NCBI GenBank assembly: GCA_947364045.1
Contig: CANARN010000002.1
Location: 1 to 64,000, forward strand
Direction: 5' to 3'
DNA length: 64,000 nt
Origin: an uncultured Clostridia bacterium
Lineage (GTDB): Bacteria > Bacillota > Clostridia > Oscillospirales > Acutalibacteraceae
The first letter of the stretch is position 1, and every line of letters begins with the position of its first letter. Under the pieces are notes generated by a model. It was not told the origin of the DNA, did not search any database, and saw only the letters and a program-made list of their open reading frames with translations. The position numbers were made by a program, and so were the translations under genes. Positions 7,460 to 15,710 of this stretch are shown in pieces.

Positions 7460-8450
7460 AGTAGAAATCGTCTGCGGGCATTTTGCCGCCTATTGATTTC
7501 GGGTCTGCATCAAAGAAAATCTGAAGATTGGCAGAAACCGATTTTTTCATTTCTTCGCCTGTAATGAATACAATGTTGCAGTTCGGAATAGCCTTTTTCG
7601 CCATAGCGGCTTTCGGAATTATTGAATATGTTTCGCAAAGTGCAGCTGCCTCGTCAACATTATTTACCGCAAAATCGATAGACGCTTTGTATTCCTCAAG
7701 GAACTTTTTAACAGCTTCGGGATTTTTCTCGCAGAATTCCTTATTTGCAATGACACAGCCCTGAATAAGAGTAAGATTTGTTGCTGACTCAAATTCCTTT
7801 GTAAGATCAATAGCTACTCTCATATCTTTATTTTGCATTAAGGTTGCCGTAACCTTAGGCTCGGGGAGCATTGCGATGTTCACTTTTCCTGCGGCTGCCT
7901 TTGCGGCAAGCTCATCATGAGAGGCTTCATATTCAACCTTTACCTTGTCTGAAATTCCGTTCTTCTCGAGAAGATAATTGAGAATGTATTCGGGAGTGGA
8001 GCCTTGACCTGTTGCATAAAGGGTTTTGCCTGCAAGGTCGGAAAATGAGTTTATTTCGTTGCCGTTTTCAAGAATATAGAGAACTCCCGCTGTGTTAACG
8101 GCAAGAATTCGGATTCCGCCGTTTGTCTTGTTGTAAAGGGCGGAAGCAAGGTTGACGGGAACGGAAGCAATCTGGAAATTTCCGCTTATAACGCCGGGGT
8201 TAACTTCGGTTGCAGGGTCAGAGCAAAGAGTAAAATTGTAGTTGTTTGCCGCCTGACTGTTTTTCTGCATATCCATAAGCTTCGCCATACCGACTCCCGT
8301 AGGACCTGCTAACGTAGCGACATTTATGTCGACAGACTTGTATTCAGCAGGAGCATTTGACGTACTCGGCGTTTCGGTTGCACTCTTGCCGCAGGCGGCA
8401 AGGGAGAGCAGCATAACAATTGCTAAAAAGATTGACAGTGTTTTTTTCAT
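7449..8450 (-). CDS. ABC transporter substrate-binding lipoprotein (NMT1/SsuA-like)
   Basis: 333-residue solute-binding protein. The N-terminus has a type II signal peptide with lipobox LSLAAC at Cys20, then an acidic/serine linker and a two-lobed periplasmic-binding fold of the NMT1/SsuA/TauA class. Recognisable stretches include VATLAGPTGVGMAKLMD, GNFQIASVPVNLASALY and a LYATGQGSTPEYILNYLLEK segment. Family ligands include sulfonates, nitrate, taurine and thiamine precursors; the sequence here does not decide between them. Encoded 34 bases downstream of the Crp-like regulator, so regulator and transporter probably form one operon. Confidence 0.9.
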   Translation of the reverse strand: MKKTLSIFLAIVMLLSLAACGKSATETPSTSNAPAEYKSVDINVATLAGPTGVGMAKLMDMQKNSQAANNYNFTLCSDPATEVNPGVISGNFQIASVPVNLASALYNKTNGGIRILAVNTAGVLYILENGNEINSFSDLAGKTLYATGQGSTPEYILNYLLEKNGISDKVKVEYEASHDELAAKAAAGKVNIAMLPEPKVTATLMQNKDMRVAIDLTKEFESATNLTLIQGCVIANKEFCEKNPEAVKKFLEEYKASIDFAVNNVDEAAALCETYSIIPKAAMAKKAIPNCNIVFITGEEMKKSVSANLQIFFDADPKSIGGKMPADDFYYAK

Positions 8451-8484
8451 TTTTATTACCTCTTTTATGATATAAAATAATAAA

Positions 8485-9126
8485 CTAAATTAATAATATT
8501 TTCTTGTTCTCACGGCGGATTTTACCGCTTTGCTGGAGTGAGTCCAGCACTCTGTAAAGACTTGCCCGACTTATGCAAAGAACCTTGGAAAGCTCTTTCA
8601 TTGAAACAGCGATTTCACACTGACCGTTTTGATTTTTTGAATTCTGTTTAAGATAACACATAAGCTTTTCTTCGGCAGACTGCGCCGTGTAGCCCTTGAT
8701 TTTGTCATTAAGAAACGTAACTCTGTGCGAAAGGTATTTAATGTAATTAAAAGCGATTGACGAATCATTCTTAATAAGAATATCCATACCTTCCTTTGAA
8801 AGCACTGCGACACTTAAGGGAGTAAGCGCAGTTACGGTATTTTGAAAAACCGAAATGTCATTGTAAAGGAATGCCGCGCCGTAAAGGTCATATTTTGAAA
8901 GACGGCTTATTACGGTTTCGCCCTTTTTCACGATTGCCGAGCCTTCAAGAATAACGCAGATACACGGAACAAAGCTTTCTTCAGAAAAGACCGTTTCGCC
9001 TTTTGAGAAGGATTTTATTTCTGCATGGGCTTGAAGAACATTTCTCAGCAGATCTTCGTTTCCGCAGACAAAAATATCACTCTTTTTGAAATATTGGATT
9101 GTGTCAAAATTTGTTTGTTTACTCAT
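8485..9126 (-). CDS. Crp/Fnr family transcriptional regulator
   Basis: 213 residues: an N-terminal cyclic-nucleotide-binding-like beta-roll (about residues 20-120, with SFSKGETVFSEESFVPCICV and EGSAIVKKGETVISRL) and a C-terminal winged helix (VSMKELSKVLCISRASLYRVL, with recognition helix ISRASLYRVLDSL). It lacks the Fnr N-terminal cysteine cluster, and the cAMP-contact motif is not clearly conserved, so the effector is unknown. First gene of the minus-strand transporter operon, arguing for local regulation of the importer. It is divergent from lacZ with 179 bases between them, so it could also act on that promoter. Confidence 0.9.
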   Translation of the reverse strand: MSKQTNFDTIQYFKKSDIFVCGNEDLLRNVLQAHAEIKSFSKGETVFSEESFVPCICVILEGSAIVKKGETVISRLSKYDLYGAAFLYNDISVFQNTVTALTPLSVAVLSKEGMDILIKNDSSIAFNYIKYLSHRVTFLNDKIKGYTAQSAEEKLMCYLKQNSKNQNGQCEIAVSMKELSKVLCISRASLYRVLDSLQQSGKIRRENKKILLI

Positions 9127-9243
9127 AAAACCACCAAAAGTGTCTTAAATAATACACATTTTCTACGTGAAATGGTATCACAACTAAAATAAAATGTCAA
9201 TAGAAATAAACGGATTTTTTAGGCTTTTTTATAAAAAAGACCG

Positions 9244-9289
9244 TTGTAAAAGACGCAGTATTATGTTAATATTGTATTACAAATACAAT
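9244..9289 (+). promoter_or_regulatory. lacZ promoter with overlapping inverted-repeat operator
   Basis: TTGTAA (9244-9249) and TAATAT (9267-9272) are spaced by 17 bases. An 8-bp inverted repeat ATTGTATT (9271-9278) / AATACAAT (9282-9289) begins inside the -10 box and covers the expected start site, the usual position of a repressor operator. GGGGGT precedes the ATG at 9306. The protein that binds is unknown. Confidence 0.6.
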
Positions 9290-9305
9290 TTGGGGGTACA
9301 TTTAT

Positions 9306-12300
9306 ATGAATTACCTTATAAACCGTGAAAATTTCAGACAATTTGAAATAAGCGAGCTGGGAAAGCTTCCTCCCCGCGCTTATTTTATTCCTTATTCTTC
9401 AAAAAATTTATTGGAAAGCCAGACAGTTCTGACCGAAAGGTATAACAGCGACATGGTTCTTATACTTTCGGGCGAGTGGGATTTTAAGTATTACGACAAG
9501 GATATGCTTATTCCGAACAGCTTTTATACAGACCGTGTTAAGTTTGACAAGGTGAATATTCCGTCTACTTGGCAGAGAACAGGCTACAGAGAGCCGTGCT
9601 ACCTTAATACACGCTATGAATTTGAGCCGACGCTTTACCCTGAAATGCCGCAGGACGTCCCTATTGGCATTTACAGAAAGCTTATCAACATTGAAGATGT
9701 AAGCAAGGTACGTATTATTACTTTCCTCGGCGTTATGTCATCTCTTGACCTTTACGTTAACGGCAAATTCGTCGGCTACAGCGAAGGCTCGCACAACTCC
9801 GCCGAATTTGATATTACCGATTATTTAACCGAGGGTGAAAACGAAATTCTTGCCGCTGTCAGCAAATGGTCAACAGGAACATATCTTGAGTGTCAGGATA
9901 TGTTCAGAGAAAACGGTATTTTCCGTGATGTTTATATTACGGAAAGTGAAAAAACATATATTTTTGACTGCTTTGCAAATTCAGAAAAAGCGTCCGACGG
10001 CAAATATAAGCTTGATGTTTCAGTTGATTTAACTGGAGACACCGCAGAGCATACGGTTCTTTGCGAGCTTTATGACGGCGAAAAGCTTTTAGCGTCAAAT
10101 GAGCAAAAAGCCGAAAATAAAATGGCGGTTAATTTCGGCGCTCTTAAGGTAAAAGAGTGGAACGCTGAAGAGCCTTATACCTATACGCTTTACGTAACGC
10201 TCAAAAACGGAGATGAAACGCTTTCCGTTATCAGAATGTATATAGGCTTTAAAACGGTTGAAATTAAGGGGAATATATTTTATTTTAACGGTAAGCCGAT
10301 AAAATTCAAGGGCGTAAATCATCACGATACTGATATGGTAAACGGTTATGCTTTAACACCTGAGCAGATTGAGAACGAGCTAAAAACTATGAAAGAGTTT
10401 AATATAAACTCAATCCGTACCTCGCATTATCCGCCCGACCCGACTCTTTTGACCCTTGCGGATTTAATGGGCTTTTACATTATTGACGAAGCGGATATTG
10501 AAACTCACGGCGCATTTAACTGCCGTAAGGTTGCTCCTACGCCCAACCTTATCAGCAACGATTTGAAATGGGCGCCGAGGTATATTGACAGGGTAAGCAG
10601 AATGTATTACCGTGACCGCAGTCACCCCTCAATTACAATGTGGTCGCTGGGTAATGAAGCCGGCGGCTGGAAGTGTCAGGATGCATGCTATGACTATTTA
10701 AAGAAGCAGGGAACAAGAATTCCCGTTCATTATGAGGGCGTAATAAGAACAAAGCGGATGGCTTATGACGTTATTTCAGAGATGTATCCGAGTCACAGTC
10801 ACGTTGAAAAGATAGGCAGTAAGACAGATGAATCCCGTTTTAATAAAAAGCCGTTCTTTATGTGCGAATACTGTCACGCAATGGGCGTAGGACCCGGCGG
10901 ACTTGAGGAATACTGGCAAAGCATTTATTCTCACGATAATCTTATGGGCGGCTGTATCTGGGAATGGGCAGACCATGCGGTTTATCACGATGAGGGCAGC
11001 TCAAAATACAAAACCGAATATACGTACGGCGGAGATCACGGCGAGAAAAAGCATGACAGCAACTTCTGTGTGGACGGTATGATGTACCCTGATAAGACAC
11101 CGCACTCAGGCGCATTTGTAATTAATGCTGTTTACAGACCTGTAAGAAGCCGTTATGTCAGGGGATATCTGTTTGAATTTACCAATACAAACCGCTTTAA
11201 AAACAGCAGTTATCTGAGTGTTAAATGGATTCAGCTTGTTAACGGAAAAGAAGTCGGAAACGGAGCTGTTACCCTTGACATAGCCCCTATGCAAAAAAAG
11301 ATTTACGAAATTCCGTTTGCGGATTATGCGGCTTCAGATGACTGCCATATAAACATTGAATATTTTGACGGTGAAAACAGAGTTGGAATTGAGCAGACTG
11401 TTTTGAGTGACCGAAAAAGATTTATTCCGTCTGAAAACGGAATCGGAAAAGTTACCGCGTCGCTTAATAACGAGATTTTAACGGTTGATTTTGACGGCGG
11501 TTCAGTTAAATTTAATAAGCAGACAGGCGAAATGACAGAGTACTGCGTAAACGGTAAGAATTATCTTAATCAGAGTTCCGCATGCGGTAAAATCGGCTTT
11601 GTTCCGAACCTTACGCGCGCTTCGCTTGACAACGATTCTTACGGAATTCCGAAGCTTTGGTCGGTTGCAGGGCTGAATGATGCTAAAACCGTGCTTAAAA
11701 GCTTCAGCTATGCGGACAAATCTTATTATACGGTAATTGCGGCAGCTTACAGCGTTAAGAAATCCTTCAGAAAGCTGTTCGATGTTACAATTGTTTACAC
11801 AGTTCACAGTAACGGACTTGTAGATGTCGAGTGCATTTTGAATAAAGGAGCGTTAGGCCCGCTTGAAATTCAACGGTTCGGCGTTACGGTTGAGCTTCCG
11901 AAAGCATTCTCCGAAATAGAGTTTTACGGCAGAGGCTCTGATGAAAAAATGGAAAACCTCTGTGACCTTAATGACCATGCAACAGTCGGTATTTATAAAA
12001 CAACGGTTGAAAAAATGCATGAACCGTACATTATGCCTCAGGATAACGGCAACTGCGGCGGCGTTAAGTATTTAAAGCTTTCCGACGGTAACGGCAACAC
12101 ATTTACGGTTTACGGCGTTCCGAAATTCAGCTTTTCAGCGCATAATTATACTCAGGAGTCGCTTGACAAAGCGAAGCACCAAGAAGAGATTGAGTACGTT
12201 GATTCCACTGTTCTTTCGATTGACGGATTTATGCGCGGAACGGGCACAAACACCTGCGGACCTGATACGCTGTCAAAATATAAGGTTAAAACGGACAAAA

Positions 12301-12335
12301 CTCTTAAATTTAAGTTTGCGTTCAAGGCGGAGTAA
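9306..12335 (+). CDS. lacZ: Beta-galactosidase, GH2 (LacZ type)
   Basis: 1009-residue cytoplasmic retaining glycosidase cleaving terminal beta-D-galactosides. Domain order matches LacZ: sugar-binding jelly roll (about 50-220), immunoglobulin-like domain (220-325), TIM barrel (325-620), then a second Ig domain and the Bgal_small_N beta-sandwich (about 730-1005). The acid/base glutamate is in WSLGNEAGG (Glu451) and the nucleophile in MCEYCHAMG (Glu521), where the common Ala of CEYAHAMGN is Cys. There is no signal peptide, so the substrate must be imported, plausibly by the GPH symporter at 15711. Followed by a GNAT and an alpha-L-fucosidase on the same strand. Confidence 0.95.
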   Translation: MNYLINRENFRQFEISELGKLPPRAYFIPYSSKNLLESQTVLTERYNSDMVLILSGEWDFKYYDKDMLIPNSFYTDRVKFDKVNIPSTWQRTGYREPCYLNTRYEFEPTLYPEMPQDVPIGIYRKLINIEDVSKVRIITFLGVMSSLDLYVNGKFVGYSEGSHNSAEFDITDYLTEGENEILAAVSKWSTGTYLECQDMFRENGIFRDVYITESEKTYIFDCFANSEKASDGKYKLDVSVDLTGDTAEHTVLCELYDGEKLLASNEQKAENKMAVNFGALKVKEWNAEEPYTYTLYVTLKNGDETLSVIRMYIGFKTVEIKGNIFYFNGKPIKFKGVNHHDTDMVNGYALTPEQIENELKTMKEFNINSIRTSHYPPDPTLLTLADLMGFYIIDEADIETHGAFNCRKVAPTPNLISNDLKWAPRYIDRVSRMYYRDRSHPSITMWSLGNEAGGWKCQDACYDYLKKQGTRIPVHYEGVIRTKRMAYDVISEMYPSHSHVEKIGSKTDESRFNKKPFFMCEYCHAMGVGPGGLEEYWQSIYSHDNLMGGCIWEWADHAVYHDEGSSKYKTEYTYGGDHGEKKHDSNFCVDGMMYPDKTPHSGAFVINAVYRPVRSRYVRGYLFEFTNTNRFKNSSYLSVKWIQLVNGKEVGNGAVTLDIAPMQKKIYEIPFADYAASDDCHINIEYFDGENRVGIEQTVLSDRKRFIPSENGIGKVTASLNNEILTVDFDGGSVKFNKQTGEMTEYCVNGKNYLNQSSACGKIGFVPNLTRASLDNDSYGIPKLWSVAGLNDAKTVLKSFSYADKSYYTVIAAAYSVKKSFRKLFDVTIVYTVHSNGLVDVECILNKGALGPLEIQRFGVTVELPKAFSEIEFYGRGSDEKMENLCDLNDHATVGIYKTTVEKMHEPYIMPQDNGNCGGVKYLKLSDGNGNTFTVYGVPKFSFSAHNYTQESLDKAKHQEEIEYVDSTVLSIDGFMRGTGTNTCGPDTLSKYKVKTDKTLKFKFAFKAE

Positions 12336-12484
12336 AATAGTGTGAAAAATCGCACTATTTAAATAAATTTATATTGCCCTCAAAATTTGCCTGCGGCATA
12401 ATTTTGAGATGGCTAAAATCACCATAAACGCCTGTTCAGGCAACGCAGGATAATAAGTGATTAAGAAAACGATTTGTTGCCTGA
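12335..12484 (+). other. Intergenic hairpin cluster between lacZ and the GNAT gene
   Basis: Three inverted repeats follow lacZ. AAATAGTGTG (12335-12344) pairs with CGCACTATTT (12351-12360) without a T-run. CTCAAAATT (12379-12387) pairs with AATTTTGAG (12400-12408) around an inner TGCC/GGCA stem. TTCAGGCAAC (from 12433) pairs with GTTGCCTGAA (from 12474). The first may be a weak terminator; the role of the others is unknown. Confidence 0.45.
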
Positions 12485-12502
12485 AAGGCTAAGGTGATTT
12501 AC

Positions 12503-12940
12503 ATGATTGAATATAAATGGTTTGAGGCAGGCGAGCCTTACGAGGATTGCGCCGCTATTCGCAAAGAGGTTTTCTGCGAAGAGCAGAAATACCCCGTTGA
12601 TGCTGAATTTGACGAGCTTGACAATGTAACTCCTCATTTGGTTGTCTATGAAAACGGCGTTCCCGTTGCTACGGGCAGAATTGTTTATGTTGATGAAAGC
12701 TCGTGCCATATCGGCAGAATTGCTGTTAAAAAGATGTGCAGGGGAAAGGGTCTCGGTAAAACAGTTGTCGAAGAGCTTTTACGCCGTGTTAAATCCGAAA
12801 AAATTCCTACTGTTACAATCGAGGCGCAAACACACGCAGAAGGCTTTTATAATAAATTGGGATTTAAAGCGGTAAATCGCGAGGTAATTTACGATTTGCA
12901 TATTCCGCATTACAGAATGATTTTAAATTTTGATAAATAA
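12503..12940 (+). CDS. GNAT family N-acetyltransferase
   Basis: 145-residue acetyltransferase with the acetyl-CoA-binding core GRIAVKKMCRGKGLGKTVVEELL (Q/R-x-x-G-x-G motif seen as RGKGLG) and the C-terminal EAQTHAEGFYNKLGFK segment. The N-terminal AAIRKEVFCEEQKYPVDAEF resembles the ElaA/YjcF-like subgroup, whose substrates are mostly unknown. ATG 12503 is preferred because AAGGTG lies seven bases upstream; an in-frame GTG at 12494 lies inside that ribosome site. It lies between two glycosidase genes, but no functional link to glycan use is visible. Confidence 0.85.
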   Translation: MIEYKWFEAGEPYEDCAAIRKEVFCEEQKYPVDAEFDELDNVTPHLVVYENGVPVATGRIVYVDESSCHIGRIAVKKMCRGKGLGKTVVEELLRRVKSEKIPTVTIEAQTHAEGFYNKLGFKAVNREVIYDLHIPHYRMILNFDK

Positions 12941-12949
12941 TAAGAAAGG

Positions 12950-12992
12950 GCGGCACAGCAGGGGAATATAATTTCCGAATTTTCTGTGCCGC
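12950..12992 (+). promoter_or_regulatory. Hairpin directly upstream of the GH95 start
   Basis: Perfect 9-bp stem GCGGCACAG (12950-12958) / CTGTGCCGC (12984-12992) with a 25-base loop, ending 13 bases before the GH95 ATG. There is no T-run, so it is not a normal terminator. The ATG at 13006 has no clear Shine-Dalgarno sequence, so the hairpin may influence translation or mRNA processing. Confidence 0.4.
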
Positions 12993-13005
12993 ACGGCGTT
13001 TAATT

Positions 13006-15378
13006 ATGAAATTGTGTTTTAATGTTCCCGCATCGAAAATCAAACTTAAAAACGCGCTTTTCCACAAGGGCGACAGCTTTTGGGAGCAGACCTCATTGCC
13101 GCTCGGTAACGGTACAATGGGAATATCCGTTTTCGGCGATGTAAAAAAGGATATTCTGTATTTTAACAATAAAACGCTTTGGCGGGGCGGGCCTTCTCCT
13201 AAAAGACCTGATTATAACGGAGGCAACATAACCGAGCCTGACTCAAACGGTAAAATGCCGAGGGATTATTATAAGGAAATCGGAGCAGCCTTTCAAAACG
13301 GCGAAGACGGAAAAGCAGGCGAGCTTTGCGAAAAGCTTGTCGGCAGTGACAATCAGGACGCTTACGGCGCGTACATTTGCAGAGGAAGGGTTAATCTGAA
13401 ATTCAGTGACATTCTGTATTTTAAGGATTATTCCCGTACGCTCGATATGGAAAATGCTGTTTGTACCGTTGCTTATAAAGCAAAGCTTTTGAACGGAAAG
13501 ACGGTAAAAGACAGCAGAAAATATTTTGTGTCATATCCCGATAACGCATCGGTGATTGAATTTAAGCGTGAGGGAGCTTCTCTTTCCTTTGAGCTTGAGC
13601 TTTGTAAAAATGACGCATTGGAAAGCAGATTTGAATATTCCGACGGCATTTTAACAATATATTCTGCTGTTACGGATAATTCCCTTAAATGCATTACATC
13701 GGTAAAAATAATCACCGACGGAAAAATTCTTGCAGACGGCAGAACGGTTAATTTTTCAGGCGGGACTTTCGTTTCGTTTATTACGGCTGAGGAAACCGAT
13801 TATACCGATACATATCCCGATTACCGTAAAAAAGATTTTAATGAATCTGATATTGCAAGTCAGCTGCGCCGAAAAGTCAAAAATCTTGCAGTTAAGGGAA
13901 CGGACAAAATATATAATGACCATTCAGCAGATTTCTCCCGAATTTTTAACAGAGTTTCATTGAGCCTTAACAGTGCCGGTGAAGAAACCGCCGACGCTTT
14001 AATTAAAAATTACGGAAAAGATGCGCAAAGCGACAGAAAAGCAGAAGAGCTGCTTTACGGGTTCGGGCGCTATCTGCTCATTTCGTCTTCAAGAGAAACC
14101 GACGCTTTACCTGCCAATTTGCAGGGCATTTGGAACTGCTCAAACGCACCTAAATGGAGCAGTGATTTCCATTTGAATATCAATCTTCAAATGAATTATT
14201 GGCATGCCTTTTCGGGTAATATTTCAGAGTGTGCAATTCCGCTTATACGTTACATTAAGGCTTTGTGTGAGCCGGGCAGAGTAACTGCGCAGTGTTACAC
14301 AGGAGCCGACGGTAAAAACGGATTTTTGTTCCATACTCAAAATACGCCTTTCGGATGGACTTGTCCGGGGTGGAAATTTGATTGGGGCTGGTCGCCTGCG
14401 GCTGTACCGTGGATTCTCCACAACTGCTTTGAATACTATGAATATACAACCGATTTAAAGGTGTTAAAAGATGACATTTACCCAATGCTCAGGGAAACCG
14501 CGGAGTATTTCAGCGCTCTTCTCGTTAAAAACGGAGAAAGACTTGTGACATACCCGTGCTATTCGCCCGAACACGGCCCGAGAACTATGGGCAATACTTA
14601 TGAGCAGGCACTTTTATGGCAGCTTTACGACGATGCCGTGAAGAGCGCGAAGGCACTTTGTGCTGACGGCGATTTATGTGAAAAATGGCTTAATATTCAG
14701 TCACAGCTAAAGCCCTATGAAATAGGCGAGGACGGGCAGATTAAAGAGTGGTATCACGAAACAAAGCTCGGTGAAATCGGACAGAAAAATCACAGGCATA
14801 TGTCGCATCTTTTGGGACTTTTCCCGTGCAATGTTATGAATAAAGAAAAAGACCCGAAGCTTATAGAAGCTGCAATTGTTTCAATGAATCACAGAGGGGA
14901 TAAAAGCACAGGCTGGTCAATGGGGCAGAAAATCAATTCGTGGGCAAGAACGGGCGACGGCGACCGCGCGCACAAGTTAATTTCAGATTTATTCAAAAAC
15001 GGTATTTTCCCGAATTTTTTTGACTACCATCCGCCGTTCCAGATTGACGGCAATTTCGGATATACCGCAGGTGTAAATGAGATGCTCCTGCAGAGCCATT
15101 GCGGCTACATTGAGCTTTTGCCCGCGTTGCCTTCTGCATGGAAAAACGGCGAAATAAAGGGAATTGTCGCAAGAGGTAATTTTACCGTTTCGGAAAAATG
15201 GGAAAACGGAAGGCTTACTTACGCAGAAATTTATTCCAACTGCGGCGGTGATTTGAATTTAGCCTATTTCGGCGGTAATTTTGAAGCAACGCTTCCCGAC
15301 GGAAAGGTATACAATTCCGTTAACAATAAATTGGTTTTACCTACGAATATCGGCGACAGAATAACGGTTACACTGTAA
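13006..15378 (+). CDS. Alpha-L-fucosidase, GH95
   Basis: 790-residue inverting alpha-fucosidase of the GH95 (AfcA) type, acting on terminal alpha-1,2-fucose in milk oligosaccharides, mucin glycans and xyloglucan; some family members prefer alpha-L-galactose. An N-terminal beta-sandwich (residues 1-270, with SLPLGNGTMGISVFGD) precedes an alpha/alpha barrel. Catalytic-site stretches are NLQGIWNCSNAPKW, LNINLQMNYW, and PFQIDGNFGYTAGVNEM, the last carrying the conserved aspartate. There is no signal peptide, so it acts intracellularly. It closes the lacZ-GNAT-GH95 run and has a strong terminator, with the GPH symporter next. Confidence 0.93.
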   Translation: MKLCFNVPASKIKLKNALFHKGDSFWEQTSLPLGNGTMGISVFGDVKKDILYFNNKTLWRGGPSPKRPDYNGGNITEPDSNGKMPRDYYKEIGAAFQNGEDGKAGELCEKLVGSDNQDAYGAYICRGRVNLKFSDILYFKDYSRTLDMENAVCTVAYKAKLLNGKTVKDSRKYFVSYPDNASVIEFKREGASLSFELELCKNDALESRFEYSDGILTIYSAVTDNSLKCITSVKIITDGKILADGRTVNFSGGTFVSFITAEETDYTDTYPDYRKKDFNESDIASQLRRKVKNLAVKGTDKIYNDHSADFSRIFNRVSLSLNSAGEETADALIKNYGKDAQSDRKAEELLYGFGRYLLISSSRETDALPANLQGIWNCSNAPKWSSDFHLNINLQMNYWHAFSGNISECAIPLIRYIKALCEPGRVTAQCYTGADGKNGFLFHTQNTPFGWTCPGWKFDWGWSPAAVPWILHNCFEYYEYTTDLKVLKDDIYPMLRETAEYFSALLVKNGERLVTYPCYSPEHGPRTMGNTYEQALLWQLYDDAVKSAKALCADGDLCEKWLNIQSQLKPYEIGEDGQIKEWYHETKLGEIGQKNHRHMSHLLGLFPCNVMNKEKDPKLIEAAIVSMNHRGDKSTGWSMGQKINSWARTGDGDRAHKLISDLFKNGIFPNFFDYHPPFQIDGNFGYTAGVNEMLLQSHCGYIELLPALPSAWKNGEIKGIVARGNFTVSEKWENGRLTYAEIYSNCGGDLNLAYFGGNFEATLPDGKVYNSVNNKLVLPTNIGDRITVTL

Positions 15379-15403
15379 GTAACGGCATAAAGTAATATTA
15401 ATT

Positions 15404-15438
15404 AAAAAAGTCAGGTGTTTTGTGTGCCTGACTTTTTT
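15404..15438 (+). terminator. Terminator after GH95
   Basis: Stem AAAAAAGTCAGG (15404-15415) / CCTGACTTTTTT (15427-15438), 12 bp with a T-rich 3' arm, 26 bases after the GH95 stop. The A/T-symmetrical arms could terminate both strands. Confidence 0.88.
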
Positions 15439-15605
15439 AATACTGTGTTTTACATAAATTTACAGTAAATATTTCTGTTCATAATTTTAACATTAAATAA
15501 ACATACTGCGCCAAATGATATTGTTTATATTAACCATATGAAAGGAACGTTTTTGGTACAAGTATACAAAAAACGCCCGTCAAATATTTTATATACTATA
15601 TTATG

Positions 15606-15679
15606 TTGAAAAAAATAAAATATATGTTACAATATAATAAATAATTTGTGAACAAAATTAGGCGATAGTGCCTATTTTT
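15606..15679 (+). promoter_or_regulatory. Promoter and leader hairpin of the GPH symporter
   Basis: TTGAAA (15606-15611) and TACAAT (15628-15633) are spaced by 16 bases. Downstream, AAAATTAGGC (15654-15663) can pair with GCCTATTTTT (15670-15679) to form a short terminator-like hairpin about 20 bases before the AGGGGGA ribosome site, a possible attenuator. Confidence 0.5.
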
Positions 15680-15710
15680 GTTTTATGCAAAATCAATAGG
15701 GGGATTTATT

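Noticed and set aside
15404..15438. Additional member of the TGTAGG palindrome family (arms GTCAGG/CCTGAC as in element F)
   Set aside because: Lacks the TGTAG flank and has a proper T-run, so it is an ordinary terminator after GH95.
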